Shown here: in pieces, positions 22,742-33,835 of the stretch
Position numbering within the stretch: position 1 is the stretch's first letter
Layout: the number at the start of each line of letters is the position of its first letter
NCBI GenBank assembly: GCA_921293015.1
Contig: OV121092.1
Span: forward strand, 12,654,001 to 12,718,000
DNA length: 64,000 bases
Source: Phorcus lineatus
Taxonomy: Eukaryota > Mollusca > Gastropoda > Trochida > Trochidae
Reading direction: 5' to 3'
Notes under the pieces: generated by a model
Databases searched by the model: none
What the model was told of the DNA's origin: nothing
What the model saw: the letters and a program-made list of their open reading frames with translations, nothing else
Made by a program: the position numbers and the translations under genes

Positions 22742-25140
22742 TGCTAAAATTTGAAATTTGTTCTCGGTAGTAGTAAATGTAAGTCAGGATTCCACACAGC
22801 TACATGCAGGAGAAGTTCTAACTTATTCATGCGGTACGGAATAACCTTACATTACCATGTATTAGTTTAACTTTAAACGTTAATCTTTTTACTGTTGAGA
22901 TCATGTATCATCAACACTAGTTTTAATTATCAAATCGTGTCATCGTTTGAAAAAGCATTATTTGATGTTACGGATAAATAAATAAATGCTTGTTGAAAGT
23001 CGTCATCACGCATGTATACAAATCTCAACGTGATCCTGCCAAAAGCTAAGGATTTTTACTCCCTATATGAAAGCAAGGTTCTCGGATGACATACACATTT
23101 ATGTTACATATATAAAGCAATGCAAAGGAAATGTGTTGCTATTATTATGTGTATAGTTCTTATAATTTTGAAAGTTACCCCCATCCGTCATTTGTCAAAA
23201 CAGTTTAACTGCTACACTAATAGCTCAACGATTGTTTTCTAATTCTTTGTCATGGAAAGAAACTGAAAAAGATTGCCCTTGAAGTAATTGATATTACTTT
23301 TACGTTTGTTTTAAATACATAAATATTTAAATACGTTTGTTTTTTATATAGAAATCAATGTGATTTTGTCATTTAAGTGTTTTAAAAAATGCTTTCGGAT
23401 AAATAACTCACGTCCGAGGTATCAACAAACATCAAAAGCTGTATATGTAACCAGTGCTTTAGATTTTCAGTATCTAGTTTTTTGGGTTGGAAACTTACTT
23501 TCAAAGGTTTGCCTTAGAAATATTTTCAAGGTTTACCATTTATTAAAAATGCTGGGAATTTGAGAGCTCTTTTTATTAGATCTATTTTTTGGACCACTGA
23601 ATAAAGCCTCGGAGATTCCAAGTTGGTTATCTGGGTATCTGCTGGGTATCTTAAGGTTCGCTGTAATATGTATTCTCTTTTTTATACAAATACCTTTTGC
23701 CTTGAACCACATTTATATATTTTCTATTGAATAAAGTTTCGCATGCGTTATCTAATCTCAATCAAGCATTAAATCAAGTACTGTTTTTATGAGATTTATG
23801 TTATCAATTGTGACAGTAGAGGTTTTGACTACACATTCTAGGTTTGTAAACTAACTTTGTCAGACATTGATTCAGATGGAAAAACAAAAAAATATACCTT
23901 ATCATTGACCTTCAGTTTGGAAATAATTTTATGAAACGGAGAGTGGAATGAATTGCTATGCAAATTCAGATTTGAAAAAAAGGATACAAATTTTAGGTAT
24001 TTTGTTTTTGATATTTGTTTTTGATATTTTTAAGTTTTCATTTTTAAGAAACGTTTGTTTTAAAATGACTCATGTCTCGTAAACAACACCCACACATCAA
24101 TAGGCATGGACATGAAAAATGATTCCATTAAAGAATACTGAATTACTCATTCATTTGAAGAAGGAATATACTTAGACGACATTTAAAAGTTTAAGGACAC
24201 GATCAATGTATTCATTACTCACCTATGTCCCGTATAAGTTGTGTAGCCTATCTATTCCTATTCCTTTTATCTATGTCCAATAACAGTCGTCAAGCCCTCA
24301 ATCATTATGTATTCTCTACGAATCAATGTTTTTTGTCTGGATGGTATCCAATGATAGTGATGATGGTTTGATGTTTGAGATAAAGATGGAGACGCGAATA
24401 CTAGAACCGACGAATTATCATGATAACGAATTTGCTAACGTACTCGCTGCCAAAACCTGAGACTTTTGAGATGGCTAAGCAATACATTTAAATGTATGTA
24501 AACGAATAACCCGGATGCTTAAAATCCTTATCTAATTTGCACATTTTCATATTTGCGATTCAATCTGTTGTCAAAGTAGACAGTTCGAAGCCTGCTTTTA
24601 TAACTTACCGTCTAATTCCCCATTTCTACGTCACATTTCCTTGACAGTTGTCATTTGGTTTAAATTAGATTACATTTAATTGATGAGAAGGCCAATAGTT
24701 TAATATTTCTCTTTAACCTTTTACTTAAACATTTGCTACGTGATTACATTTGCTTAATCAACTGTTATTATCAGTTCATCAGTACCAAAGAGACCTTCCA
24801 CAGTAAAATACGAATGGATTTGCATTTCCTTCAACAAAGACATTAAGAATGCCGCGTATCCACCAAGGTTTAAATACGAATGATGAATACAAAAGCAAAT
24901 CATGTTGTTAGTTTTAAACATTTACTTTAGAAGCTGTAACGATATTACTAGTTGCTTGTGTATTACTGACATCATATGTTCACATCAATCACTTAATGTA
25001 GAGAAAGATTTTGTCAGTGGTTAAATACGAGTACATTTAATTCGCCAAATATAACAGAATGAACTGAACGTGAGACGTGCGTTTTTCGGATATGCCGTTT
25101 TTCTTTATTGTAAAGTTGTTTGAATGGACTTTGGACTAGA
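22740..25140. other. Gene-poor spacer
   Basis: AT-rich sequence with short random open frames only; no domain, RNA gene or repeat relationship recognised. Confidence 0.5.
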
Positions 25141-25334
25141 AAATGATTTCAATAAAATATCGTTAAGTTTAATATCAAACTGATAAATTCTTATTTTTAT
25201 ATATTTAATCACGTTAGACTTTCTGAATGTTTCGGTCACTTTGGGGTTTATATATTTTTTAACAGGGGCGATTCTAATGGTTATGTCAAGATCTGTTGAA
25301 CGTAGGCTTCCTTTGAAAAGATATCAAATCACAC

Positions 25335-25528
25335 AGGTTAAAGCTATTTTAGAGTTGCTGTCATTAAGAGAAAATGACAGGTGGCAGATGCTATTAATTA
25401 TGAAAAATCGACTTAACCCAACAAATCGCAAAGGTTATAGCTATTTTAGAGTTTTATTTCATTATGAAAAGAGGAACTGACAGGTGACAGATGCTTTTAA
25501 AATATAAAAACGCGATTTAACGCAAGGG
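25335..25528 (+). repeat. 97-bp tandem duplication
   Basis: AGGTTAAAGCTATTTTAGAG at 25335 is repeated as AGGTTATAGCTATTTTAGAG at 25432, with similar downstream order (GACAGGTGGCAGATG / GACAGGTGACAGATG). Unit 2 has a single version near 32540. Confidence 0.8.
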
Positions 25529-25599
25529 AGACATTCATCAAAGGGAATCATCTAAATTGTATCATCATTTTGTTTTCACACTCTGTCAACCCTCGCAGC

Positions 25600-25805
25600 A
25601 TGAATCAAATATCAGGTATTCAAAATGTATTAACCACATCTCAAATATTACCAATGTCATGATAAAATATCAAGTATTAGGAATACAATGACACAATATC
25701 AGGTATAACGAATACCATAATCAAGTATCAAGTATCACGAATACCATGAGCAAATATCAGGTATCACGAATACCATGTTAAAATATACAATATTAGGAAT
25801 ACGAT
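25600..25805 (+). repeat. ~29-bp minisatellite, unit 1
   Basis: Six to seven degenerate copies of a motif like ATCAAATATCAAGTATTACA followed by AATACCATG. Orthologous to 32668-32903. Confidence 0.85.
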
Positions 25806-27184
25806 ATTGAACGTAACAGATGAGAGTGAGAAGAGACTGTTGGCAGTTTGAAACAATGTGAGACCATTATTTTAGAACAGAGAGAAATCTAACTTGAAAG
25901 AGACAGCTGTCATCTTTGCTTTACGAATTACCCAAACATCCAACCCGAATGGACAGGTTGGTCTGCGATTAAGTCAATGGAAAGAGTAACAAAATATAAT
26001 TAAAGATCTTCCAACAAAGGTGGAAAAGAAGTCAAACTGTCTCTCTCAATTTGTCAGTCAAAGTCAGATAACATCAAGTATCATTGACAACTGGTTTTCA
26101 ACTGCATGTACAATAGCCGGAAAGGTTATCGACTCCACAAGAAGGAAGTAAAAAGTAGAATTATAATCACAAACTTTTCTTACAGTTTTAGTTCCAGGTT
26201 AACATGATGTTAACTCTCTTTGATGTGATTACACGGATCATATTCATCTTACATAAACAGGATTATCGTACTCCCTGTAGGAATGTCGGCCTCTGATTGA
26301 TCACTGTAACCTCATTTGAAGGGGAATGTTTAATTTATCAGAGCTTTGCAAGCATTAATGTCAATTTGATGAATAAAGCACGTGTCCCGGACAAGGCGTT
26401 TGCAATGCATGAAAGATAGCAAGGTGCTTTTGGTTACCCCGGGATTCATTGTATCAATCATCTTCTCATATCAATGCTTCTTGTCAACAAGACAATGAAA
26501 ATAGTACACCCAGACGAACACTTGACCTTTTGACCGGTACCCCGACTGTTCAATCAGTTGTCCATTGTTTCTTATGATAAGAAAATAGTATAAATTTTTG
26601 GTTTCTTTATTCTGTGTTTAATGATTTAATTAATTGACAATTAGAAATAAAAATTATTAATAAAATTATATGCTGTTATTCATGAGGATCCTGTTGTTTC
26701 ATCTCAGACTCATTGAGTATACCACACGCGCAGTCTAGTAATGTAGTTCCCAACCTCGATGATACTTTATATCTAAAATCACTGCAGTTGATATACCAAC
26801 GTTAATCAAAGAGTGAGCATCATATCGGTCATCAGTATGAGTTGTCTTTCCTTACAAAAAACATCACCAAACCAACAATCTAACTAACAACTTTCATGCA
26901 AAATTCCAAGAGACATTGCCTGGTTACGTTACGTAAATATGTAGGTAATACAATGTCGACTGTATCAGACATAAATATCGAAGTCTTTCCAACAGAAACG
27001 TGGAACAATCAATAATAATTTGATAAAAAAAAATGTAAGCAAAGACTTTTTAGAAACTGAGTTCATTTACCAATGTTGAACATCAGCATTAAAACACACA
27101 TTTGCGGTAGCTCCTACTTGAATATTTTCAAAAGGTTTTCAGATTCTCTGACGATTAAATGGCATCATACGGAGCATATCTTGT

Positions 27185-27190
27185 TTTATT
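27185..27190 (-). terminator. Poly(A) signal for the minus-strand exon
   Basis: AATAAA on the minus strand, 44 bases past the stop codon of the 27234-27497 frame, a typical spacing for a very short 3' UTR. Confidence 0.4.
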
Positions 27191-27233
27191 ATTTTTCTTA
27201 TTTCCCATTCAGCAATGTTATTCCAAATATGTT

Positions 27234-27497
27234 TTAGTCAATAAAGCTACATATCATCTTCACATGGTTAGGGTCATCGACTTTATCATGATAAAGTATT
27301 CTACAGTTTGAAACATATTCGTAGTTAAGCTTTCCAGGGCAGACACTGTAAAATGCATCTGACAGTCCCATAATGAATAAGGACAAGGCTTTCAATGTGG
27401 TCTGTTCATAAGCCCTGGTTACGCTCTGGTCGGACAAGTCTCCTGTGGTATGTTTGTCAACTGATCTTTTCATGAACATCAGTAGCATCATACTAGT
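27234..27497 (-). CDS. Candidate 3' terminal coding exon, unknown protein
   Basis: On the minus strand a splice-acceptor-like TTAACAG (branch-point-like TTCTAAT about 20 bases upstream) is followed by 88 open codons ending in TAA at 27234-27236. AATAAA lies 44 bases beyond, at 27185-27190. The composition is more balanced than the AT-rich surroundings. The product includes MKRSVDKHTTGDLSDQSV, then ALSLFIMGLSDAFYSVCPGK, and ends in DPNHVKMICSFID. I do not recognise a family. Three Cys and a mixed polar/hydrophobic pattern suggest a folded domain. No upstream exon was identified, and the paralogous place in unit 2 has no obvious match, so it may be a gene inserted in or retained by unit 1 only. 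Confidence 0.45.
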   Translation of the reverse strand, partial: TSMMLLMFMKRSVDKHTTGDLSDQSVTRAYEQTTLKALSLFIMGLSDAFYSVCPGKLNYEYVSNCRILYHDKVDDPNHVKMICSFID

Positions 27498-27702
27498 CTG
27501 TTAATACCCATTAGAAGGACCATGATAAGACGACACTGAGGATGAGATAATGAATGGATAGCAGACCCGACGAGGAGTCAGATTACATTGATATCAATCT
27601 TTACTGCATGCTGATTTGACTCTAAAGCGTATCAAACATATATATGATGGATTACAACTTATCAAAGTGTTTGAATATATAGGCAGTAACGTTTGTCCCT
27701 GT

Positions 27703-27828
27703 GGATCTTAAAGCAACGAAATTACATTATCAAATAAATTTTAGATACAAACCGTATTTTATATTGGATCTTAAAGCAACGAAATTACATTATCAAATCA
27801 ATTTTAAATACAAACCGTATTTTATATT
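27703..27828 (+). repeat. 63-bp perfect-length tandem doublet
   Basis: The block starting GGATCTTAAAGCAACGAAAT occurs at 27703-27765 and 27766-27828 with only two or three substitutions. Being a multiple of three it duplicates a 21-residue stretch in an open frame, but the frame has no recognised homology. Confidence 0.95.
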
Positions 27829-28181
27829 GGAATCTCTGATGTCATTAGTAATAACAGTTGTTATTTTATCGAAATTCAATGATTGCTACTTTCATTTGAA
27901 TGATTGTCGGTTCAGTGGAATGTAATTTGGTAAAACTCCTGAACCAAATAGACGAACAGCGCTTCCCACATGTCGGGCATGCACGTGCTAATTATCAATA
28001 TAAGTAGTATAAATATAACTGGATGGGTGCTTCATTTCCATTGATAACAAGTAATTGTCATACGTTTGGAATGAAAATGCAAGTAGAGTGAGATAATTTA
28101 TTACTTATCGAGTTTTATCGTTTATTTTTGAGAAAAGCTATAGAGAATGCTGTACTTTTGTTATACTCATTTTGTTTAATT

Positions 28182-28260
28182 CAGACAGACAGACAGACAG
28201 ACATTTTATTCAGTATAAAGGCCAAAGGCCCATAATACAAACTACATTTCCAATAGTTTT
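28182..28260 (-). mobile_element. LINE 3' tail fragment
   Basis: (CAGA)n at 28182-28203 followed by CATTTTATTCAGTATAAAGG and CCAAAGGCCC. Read on the minus strand this is GGGCCTTTGG...TATACTGAATAAAATG(TCTG)n, a LINE 3' terminus in the same orientation and style as 5987-6030. Only the extreme 3' end is present. Confidence 0.6.
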
Positions 28261-29863
28261 ATTATTAGTTTAATTCAGGATAATCTGAAAATCAAACTTG
28301 ATACGTAAACATTGTAAGTGACTAATAACGAACGTCGCTACATTTCAGTACAGAAGACAAGGCGCGACATGACATTAAAATGATGTGATTACAACAGGAT
28401 CCAACACGCCAGTCAAAGCAATAATTCTTTTTTCTCCCTATGTAATGTTGCTTGGCGTTATCACGTGATTTTTACAACAAAGATATTTGTATATTGAAAA
28501 CTGATATTTGTGATACGCTCATCACGATTAGCAGCTATAAAATTACGTTTTATTATTTCTCCAAACGAAATCAAAATTGATTTGGTTAACAAGGAAAACC
28601 CTTTGAAATATTTGTAATTCATGCAATTAAAGAACTAGAGAAATAAAAGACAATTGTAACATTTTGCTGGTTTGTGGAAACTTTCGTTTTACAGTCATGC
28701 GAACTACCATTTTGTAGCAATCTTTTTTACAAAAACAATATATACATTGTATTTAAGTTATCCCTTTTAAATAGAACACTTTGTTGTATGCGAAATATAT
28801 TTGCTTCTCATTTCTCAACTCTATCATCAACATATCTTTGTTGAATTCCTGAACTTTCTAAAATAAAACATATGTTTCTCATTAAACATTATTGAAATAA
28901 CACTAGGTCTAAAGACATGATATGCTGAAAATAATTTTGCTCGTGGTGACATTTAGTCCTGGGAGAAAACTCACAAATACTTGTACATACCCAACACATC
29001 TACAATTTTGAAAACCTTATAGCAGGAAAAGAAGAGTAGGCAGAGAAATATCAGATCAAGGTTAAACGATGTAAAAATGGAAGTGTACGTAACAAAAGAG
29101 ATTCATTAAAATCACTTTCAAAAAACATTCAACCTGAAGACTGTTTAGCTGTCACTGTCAGGTCCTTAAGAGACAGATTACCACGATTAATTGAGTTAAT
29201 GAAAAGACCTCTGGAAGCATATCGATTTGACACATTTCCTCCTAAAACCTATTTTGACTATTTTGAAAGCTTTCATCGCCATCTCGTCTGTGATTGAGAG
29301 CAACTCTATTGCCTTACGTGAATTATTAATTTTGTCTTCCTCTTTTTTGCATGGTCATGGTATATAATTAACCACATCAGTCTTTATATAAATTTAAACT
29401 CGCAGAAACTTAAGTTGTTATAACTTTCATTATAATGTTACTCAACAACTATATAGTATACGTTACTCTATTAATCATTAACGCATTTAAATCTGTGAAG
29501 TTCATTCATTATCCTTGAGCAAAAGCGGTGATACCCAGAGGAAAGGATGGAGGAATTAGACAATTGTTATTTCAGGTTCCTTGAAATTGACGTTTCAATT
29601 GGTTGAAAAAATCCCATTCCACAAATTGTCATGCATAAACAGTTGTCTATTAGCGATACAATGTCTTTTCCTAGGTGAATATCAGGGTATTGTTATAACA
29701 TTTCGGATACAAAAATGCTGATCTAGCATGCGTCGTCTTTATCCTACTCCTTCGTCAGCTTTTGAAGAATTAACAAGACACGTGAAAATATTGTTGCAAT
29801 AACTTGATTTGGAACGCAGGAATTATGCCGTTTGCTTCGTAGAACGCAAATGTTAATAATATA

Positions 29864-30724
29864 CATAGAGAACAAAGTTAAGCACCCCCCTATTTTCAAA
29901 ATTGCAAAATGCAACTGTGGAGAAAAATACGACAATATGACTAAATGGACCCCCTTGACGTAGGAACTAAAGCTTTTGTAACTTTGTATCTTTAAAATCA
30001 TCATATATGATGCCATTTTGAGAACTTAAGATAAAAAACGTAATGGTACTGATTTTTCACTCAAAACAACTATCGTCCGTTTGTCAAAAGTATGCGATGG
30101 ATTCTAATGTTAGTTGTCATGAACAACAATTTTGTTAACAGATACAATTTGACACTTTAAAAAAACATGTATCCTTCACAATAAGGACATATTTGGGTTT
30201 TGAAATTTGATAAGAGTTTTCCACATTTTTTAGAAAATGGCCACAACCAGACGATTTTGGAATAAAGATGGTCTTCTTTAACTTTGATTCAGTAACCCTA
30301 TACTTCTTTTTGCTTTATAGTCGTTGTTACGGTTAAAACTGCCTCATTTAGTCCCTTTTTATAAATGGGTCAATTTCCAAAAAATGAGATTTTGGAGATT
30401 GATACTGCTGTAACCAGTGACTTTTGCTTAAGAGATCCATAATAAAGTTTGATCAGTGGAATAGTAATAATGGAATAATACTCATTAAAACAAAGCATAT
30501 TGACGTTCTGAACATATTCACCTTTTGATCTCAAAATTACCAATTTGTATAACTACAATTATTCAAAGTATCCGAAATGATATCTTAATGAAATTACGTT
30601 CTTAAATTGCAAACTTATGATTCTATCATATCATACAATTACTTTTACTGCAATGTGGTCCTCTTTATTCTCAGACAAAACTTACTGGTGAAAAACTTGG
30701 GGGTGCTTAACTTTTATCCTTATG
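29864..30724. mobile_element. Mariner-like MITE, 861 bp
   Basis: Left end CATAGAGAACAAAGTTAAGC followed by ACCCCC; reverse complement of the right end CATAAGGATAAAAGTTAAGC followed by ACCCCC: 22 of the first 26 bases agree. TA dinucleotides flank both ends (29862-29863, 30725-30726), as expected for Tc1/mariner insertion. No transposase-length frame is present. The minus-strand 90-codon frame crossing the left end (29744-30016) is probably fortuitous. Confidence 0.75.
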
Positions 30725-32667
30725 TATAGTTGATTTTACTTTTGACTGTTCATATATAGTTGTTTATCGTTATAGATAGATAAGGAGCTATATGCTGTAT
30801 ATAAGGCATATGTCTTTATACATCATTGTACATATGCATCAAATGACACGGTACATGTGTCTGGTAGGCCCTGTGGTACAGTAACTGCTTGACAATTTGG
30901 GTAAATATTGGAATCGGAAATTTTGACCTTGTATTCTTCCATTTTTTCTAATTTTCAAGTCCAAAATAGGTTTTAATGAAATAGGTTTCAGTTATAGGGA
31001 GGTAAGTGCTCTTAATGCTTAGGTTGTTCCATTTGAAAATAAAAGATAAATATTTTTTATGTTTCCCTTTTTTATGTTTGAATGGTTTTTTGTTATTGAT
31101 TAGTGATTTAATACAATAAACATCATCAAAAAGAGATATATTTATATGCTTTTATTTGTATGAATTGCACTTTGATTAGTCCTTATCGATCAGGGAGACG
31201 CTGATCATAGAAGCTTTGTAAGCTTTGAACCATTCCTGGTATCGCTCATTTTACAAAGTAACCCAGATATAGGTTGACATTGTGTTCAACCAGATCCCAA
31301 AATACATCCAATCAATATGAAAAATGAGATTTCGTTTGTCAGTTAACTTACATAAGATTTCCTAAAGCATCACTTTATTTAGGAAGTTTCAAAAAGAATT
31401 TGACTAGGGAAGCTTTTATTTTTAACTCAAATGTGATTGACGTTTATAAAATCCCATCATTAAAGAAAATTCAAAAACAAATCCTTCGGTAAACTTAGGT
31501 CTGTTTTTTATTAACTTTATGCGGCACAATACAAGACTGATGATTTTTAAATGTCAAAAACGAATTTTTCATGTGAGTCACCCAATACGGTATCAGTTTT
31601 GATACAAAAGGCTCCCTTTCAAGAACTTTCAGAAGTGACATTTTTGTTTGTAAAATAAAAGTTGTGATTTCTATAAAAAAAAATAACAAACAACGATTAC
31701 AAGGTTGAGGTTTGGTAAAAGTCAGTAGAATTAATTTAAAGCTTGTCGAATTTTTATGAAAATTCAATTACTATGTGTTAATTTCTAAAAGTACTTCTTT
31801 CTCCATTTAGCTGTTGACATGTAATACAATATGTACATAACATTACCAGTTATATTAGAAGTTAAAAACTACAGAATATCATCAAATAAAATTTCCTCAC
31901 TTCAACCCACTTTTTGATAAAACAAAATATTTCTGTTTGAATTTTTTAACAAACTAAGAAGTCTATGGCGTTGTCTAAATGGAACGCGGTTCTTTTCGTT
32001 TTTGTCAGTTGTTGCAATGAAATGTAGACTTAGATTCTAAAGGGCTGAGTTAACTAGGAAAAGGTCGAGATGTTTTATTTTAAATGGCGCTGTATGAAAT
32101 TTGAATCTGAATGATGTATTGCAAATACATAATTCTGTTAATCTTAAATGATGACGGATTTTAAAGCAATTAAAGTTACAAACTAGTTTTGAATAAATAT
32201 GCTGTTTAGCAAATTATGTAAAGAGAAGATTTCGTCTTGGGTAAACACAAGTACATTCGATATGCTAAAAGTTTATGATAGTGTGATCATTGTTAAAGTT
32301 AAGTTTTTACCTCAAATAATTGTATTAGTGCTCTTCGCAAGGGTCTTCGCAAGTTATCCACAGTTTGTATTGTCTGACAAATCTTATTTTCACTTTATTT
32401 TTACTTATCACTTAGGTAAGACTTTCCTAATTTATTGTCACTTTTGTGTTAAATTTAACCGTGTTCAATATTAAGAGCGAATATTTGTGCTTTTTGTCTT
32501 CCTTTGAAAAGATATCAGAACTGAAAGTTCCTAAGGTTAAAGCTATTGTTGAGTTTTGCGTCATTATGAAAAAAGAGAAAATGACAATTTAACGCAACGT
32601 AAACAATCATCAAAAGGAATCATCAGGATTTTGTAATCAATTTGTTTTCACACTCTGTCAATCCATC

Positions 32668-32903
32668 TTGAATCAAATATCAAGTATTACAAATACCATG
32701 ATCAAATATCAAGTATTGCTGATACCTTGATCAAATATCAATTATTACAAATACCATGATCAAATGTCAGGTATTACAGATACCATGATCACATATCAAG
32801 TATTAGAAATACCATGATCAAATATCAAGTATTACAAATACCATGATCAAATATCAAGTATTACAAATACCATTATAAGAAATCAAGTATTACAGATACT
32901 ATG
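32668..32903 (+). repeat. 29-bp minisatellite, unit 2
   Basis: About eight copies of CCATGATCAAATATCAAGTA + TTACAAATA, more homogeneous than the paralogous array in unit 1. Confidence 0.92.
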
Positions 32904-33689
32904 ATTCGAGTAACAGAGTGGGAGTGAGAAGAGACAGTTGGCAGTTTAAAACGATGTGAAACCATTATTTTCAGAAAGAGGAATCGATAATAATCTAACT
33001 GAAAAGAGACAGCTGTCATCTTTACTGTACAAATCACCCAAATATAAAACCCGAATGGACAGGTAGGGCTGCGATTATATCAATGGAAAGAGTAACACAA
33101 TATTATCAAAGATCTTCTTAACAAAAGTGGAATATTAAAACGTATAGTCAAACTGTCATTCTCAATTTGTCAATCAAGTTCGGATAACATCAAGTATCAT
33201 TGACAACTTGTCTAAAACTGTATCTACATATACAAATTGACAAGTGATGCGTGTACAATAGCCTTAAAGGTTTTGGACTCCACAAGAAGGAAGTTAAAGT
33301 AGAATTCGAATTGTATACTTTCCTTACAGTTATAGTTTTAGGTTGAAATAATATATAATTATTTTGAAATACTTAATAATATTTTTCTTACATAAACAGG
33401 ACTGTCATACTTTATATATATACTAGGAATGTACAAAAAATAACCATATTTGAAGGTGAATATTCAAATGAATCGGAAGTTAAACAGTTTTAATGTCCAT
33501 CCTATGAATAAAGCATGTGTACTGGACCTAAGACCTCGGGCTCAATAGAATTCATTCTCTTCACCTAACATCAATGGTTCTTTCATCGAGGAAATGAATG
33601 TTGCTCTTTCCATGACAATAAGAGATACGTGTTGCAAAGATAGTGAATAAAAGCAGCATTGTTTTTCGTTGAAGCACTCATCAGCAATA

Positions 33690-33835
33690 GTACAAGTTCT
33701 TGCCCTTAAGTCCACCGCGGGATCACGGAGTTGGTACGGTCAATGCTGTGATGGTCAATGTTGGTACGGTCAATGCTAATATTGCTGTCTGAATCTGACG
33801 ATATGGGTTCGAATCCCACAAGTGACGCGACAGGG
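33690..33835 (+). mobile_element. tRNA-like SINE candidate with internal doublet
   Basis: T-arm-like ATGGGTTCGAATCCCAC near 33809-33825 (four stem pairs), preceded by sequence resembling tRNA D and anticodon arms. GTTGGTACGGTCAATGCT occurs twice, at about 33731 and 33761. No complete cloverleaf, so a SINE or tRNA pseudogene is likelier than a working tRNA. Confidence 0.45.

Larger units (their letters stand above)
25150..32180 (+). repeat. Second tandem segmental duplication, unit 1
   Basis: Collinear diverged matches link this segment to ~32280 onwards. Examples: CCTTTGAAAAGATATCA (25311/32502), GAGTGAGAAGAGAC (25829/32931), GTCAGGTCCTTAAGAG (29158/36765), ATCGATTTGACACATTTCCT (29221/36834), TTAGTCCTTATCGATC (31176/38829). 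The tail 31965-32180 matches 42140-42440. The copies are clearly older than the 1-12118 pair. The unit holds the 29-bp minisatellite, a 63-bp doublet, a LINE tail, an 861-bp MITE and a candidate minus-strand exon. Confidence 0.88.

Noticed and set aside
31495..31767. Minus-strand frame after a good polypyrimidine acceptor (TTTTTTTTTATAG)
   Set aside because: Only one splice signal, no donor or downstream poly(A) signal, and no match in the paralogous unit.
33805..33830. Functional tRNA gene
   Set aside because: Only a T-arm-like box; acceptor and anticodon stems do not form a complete cloverleaf.
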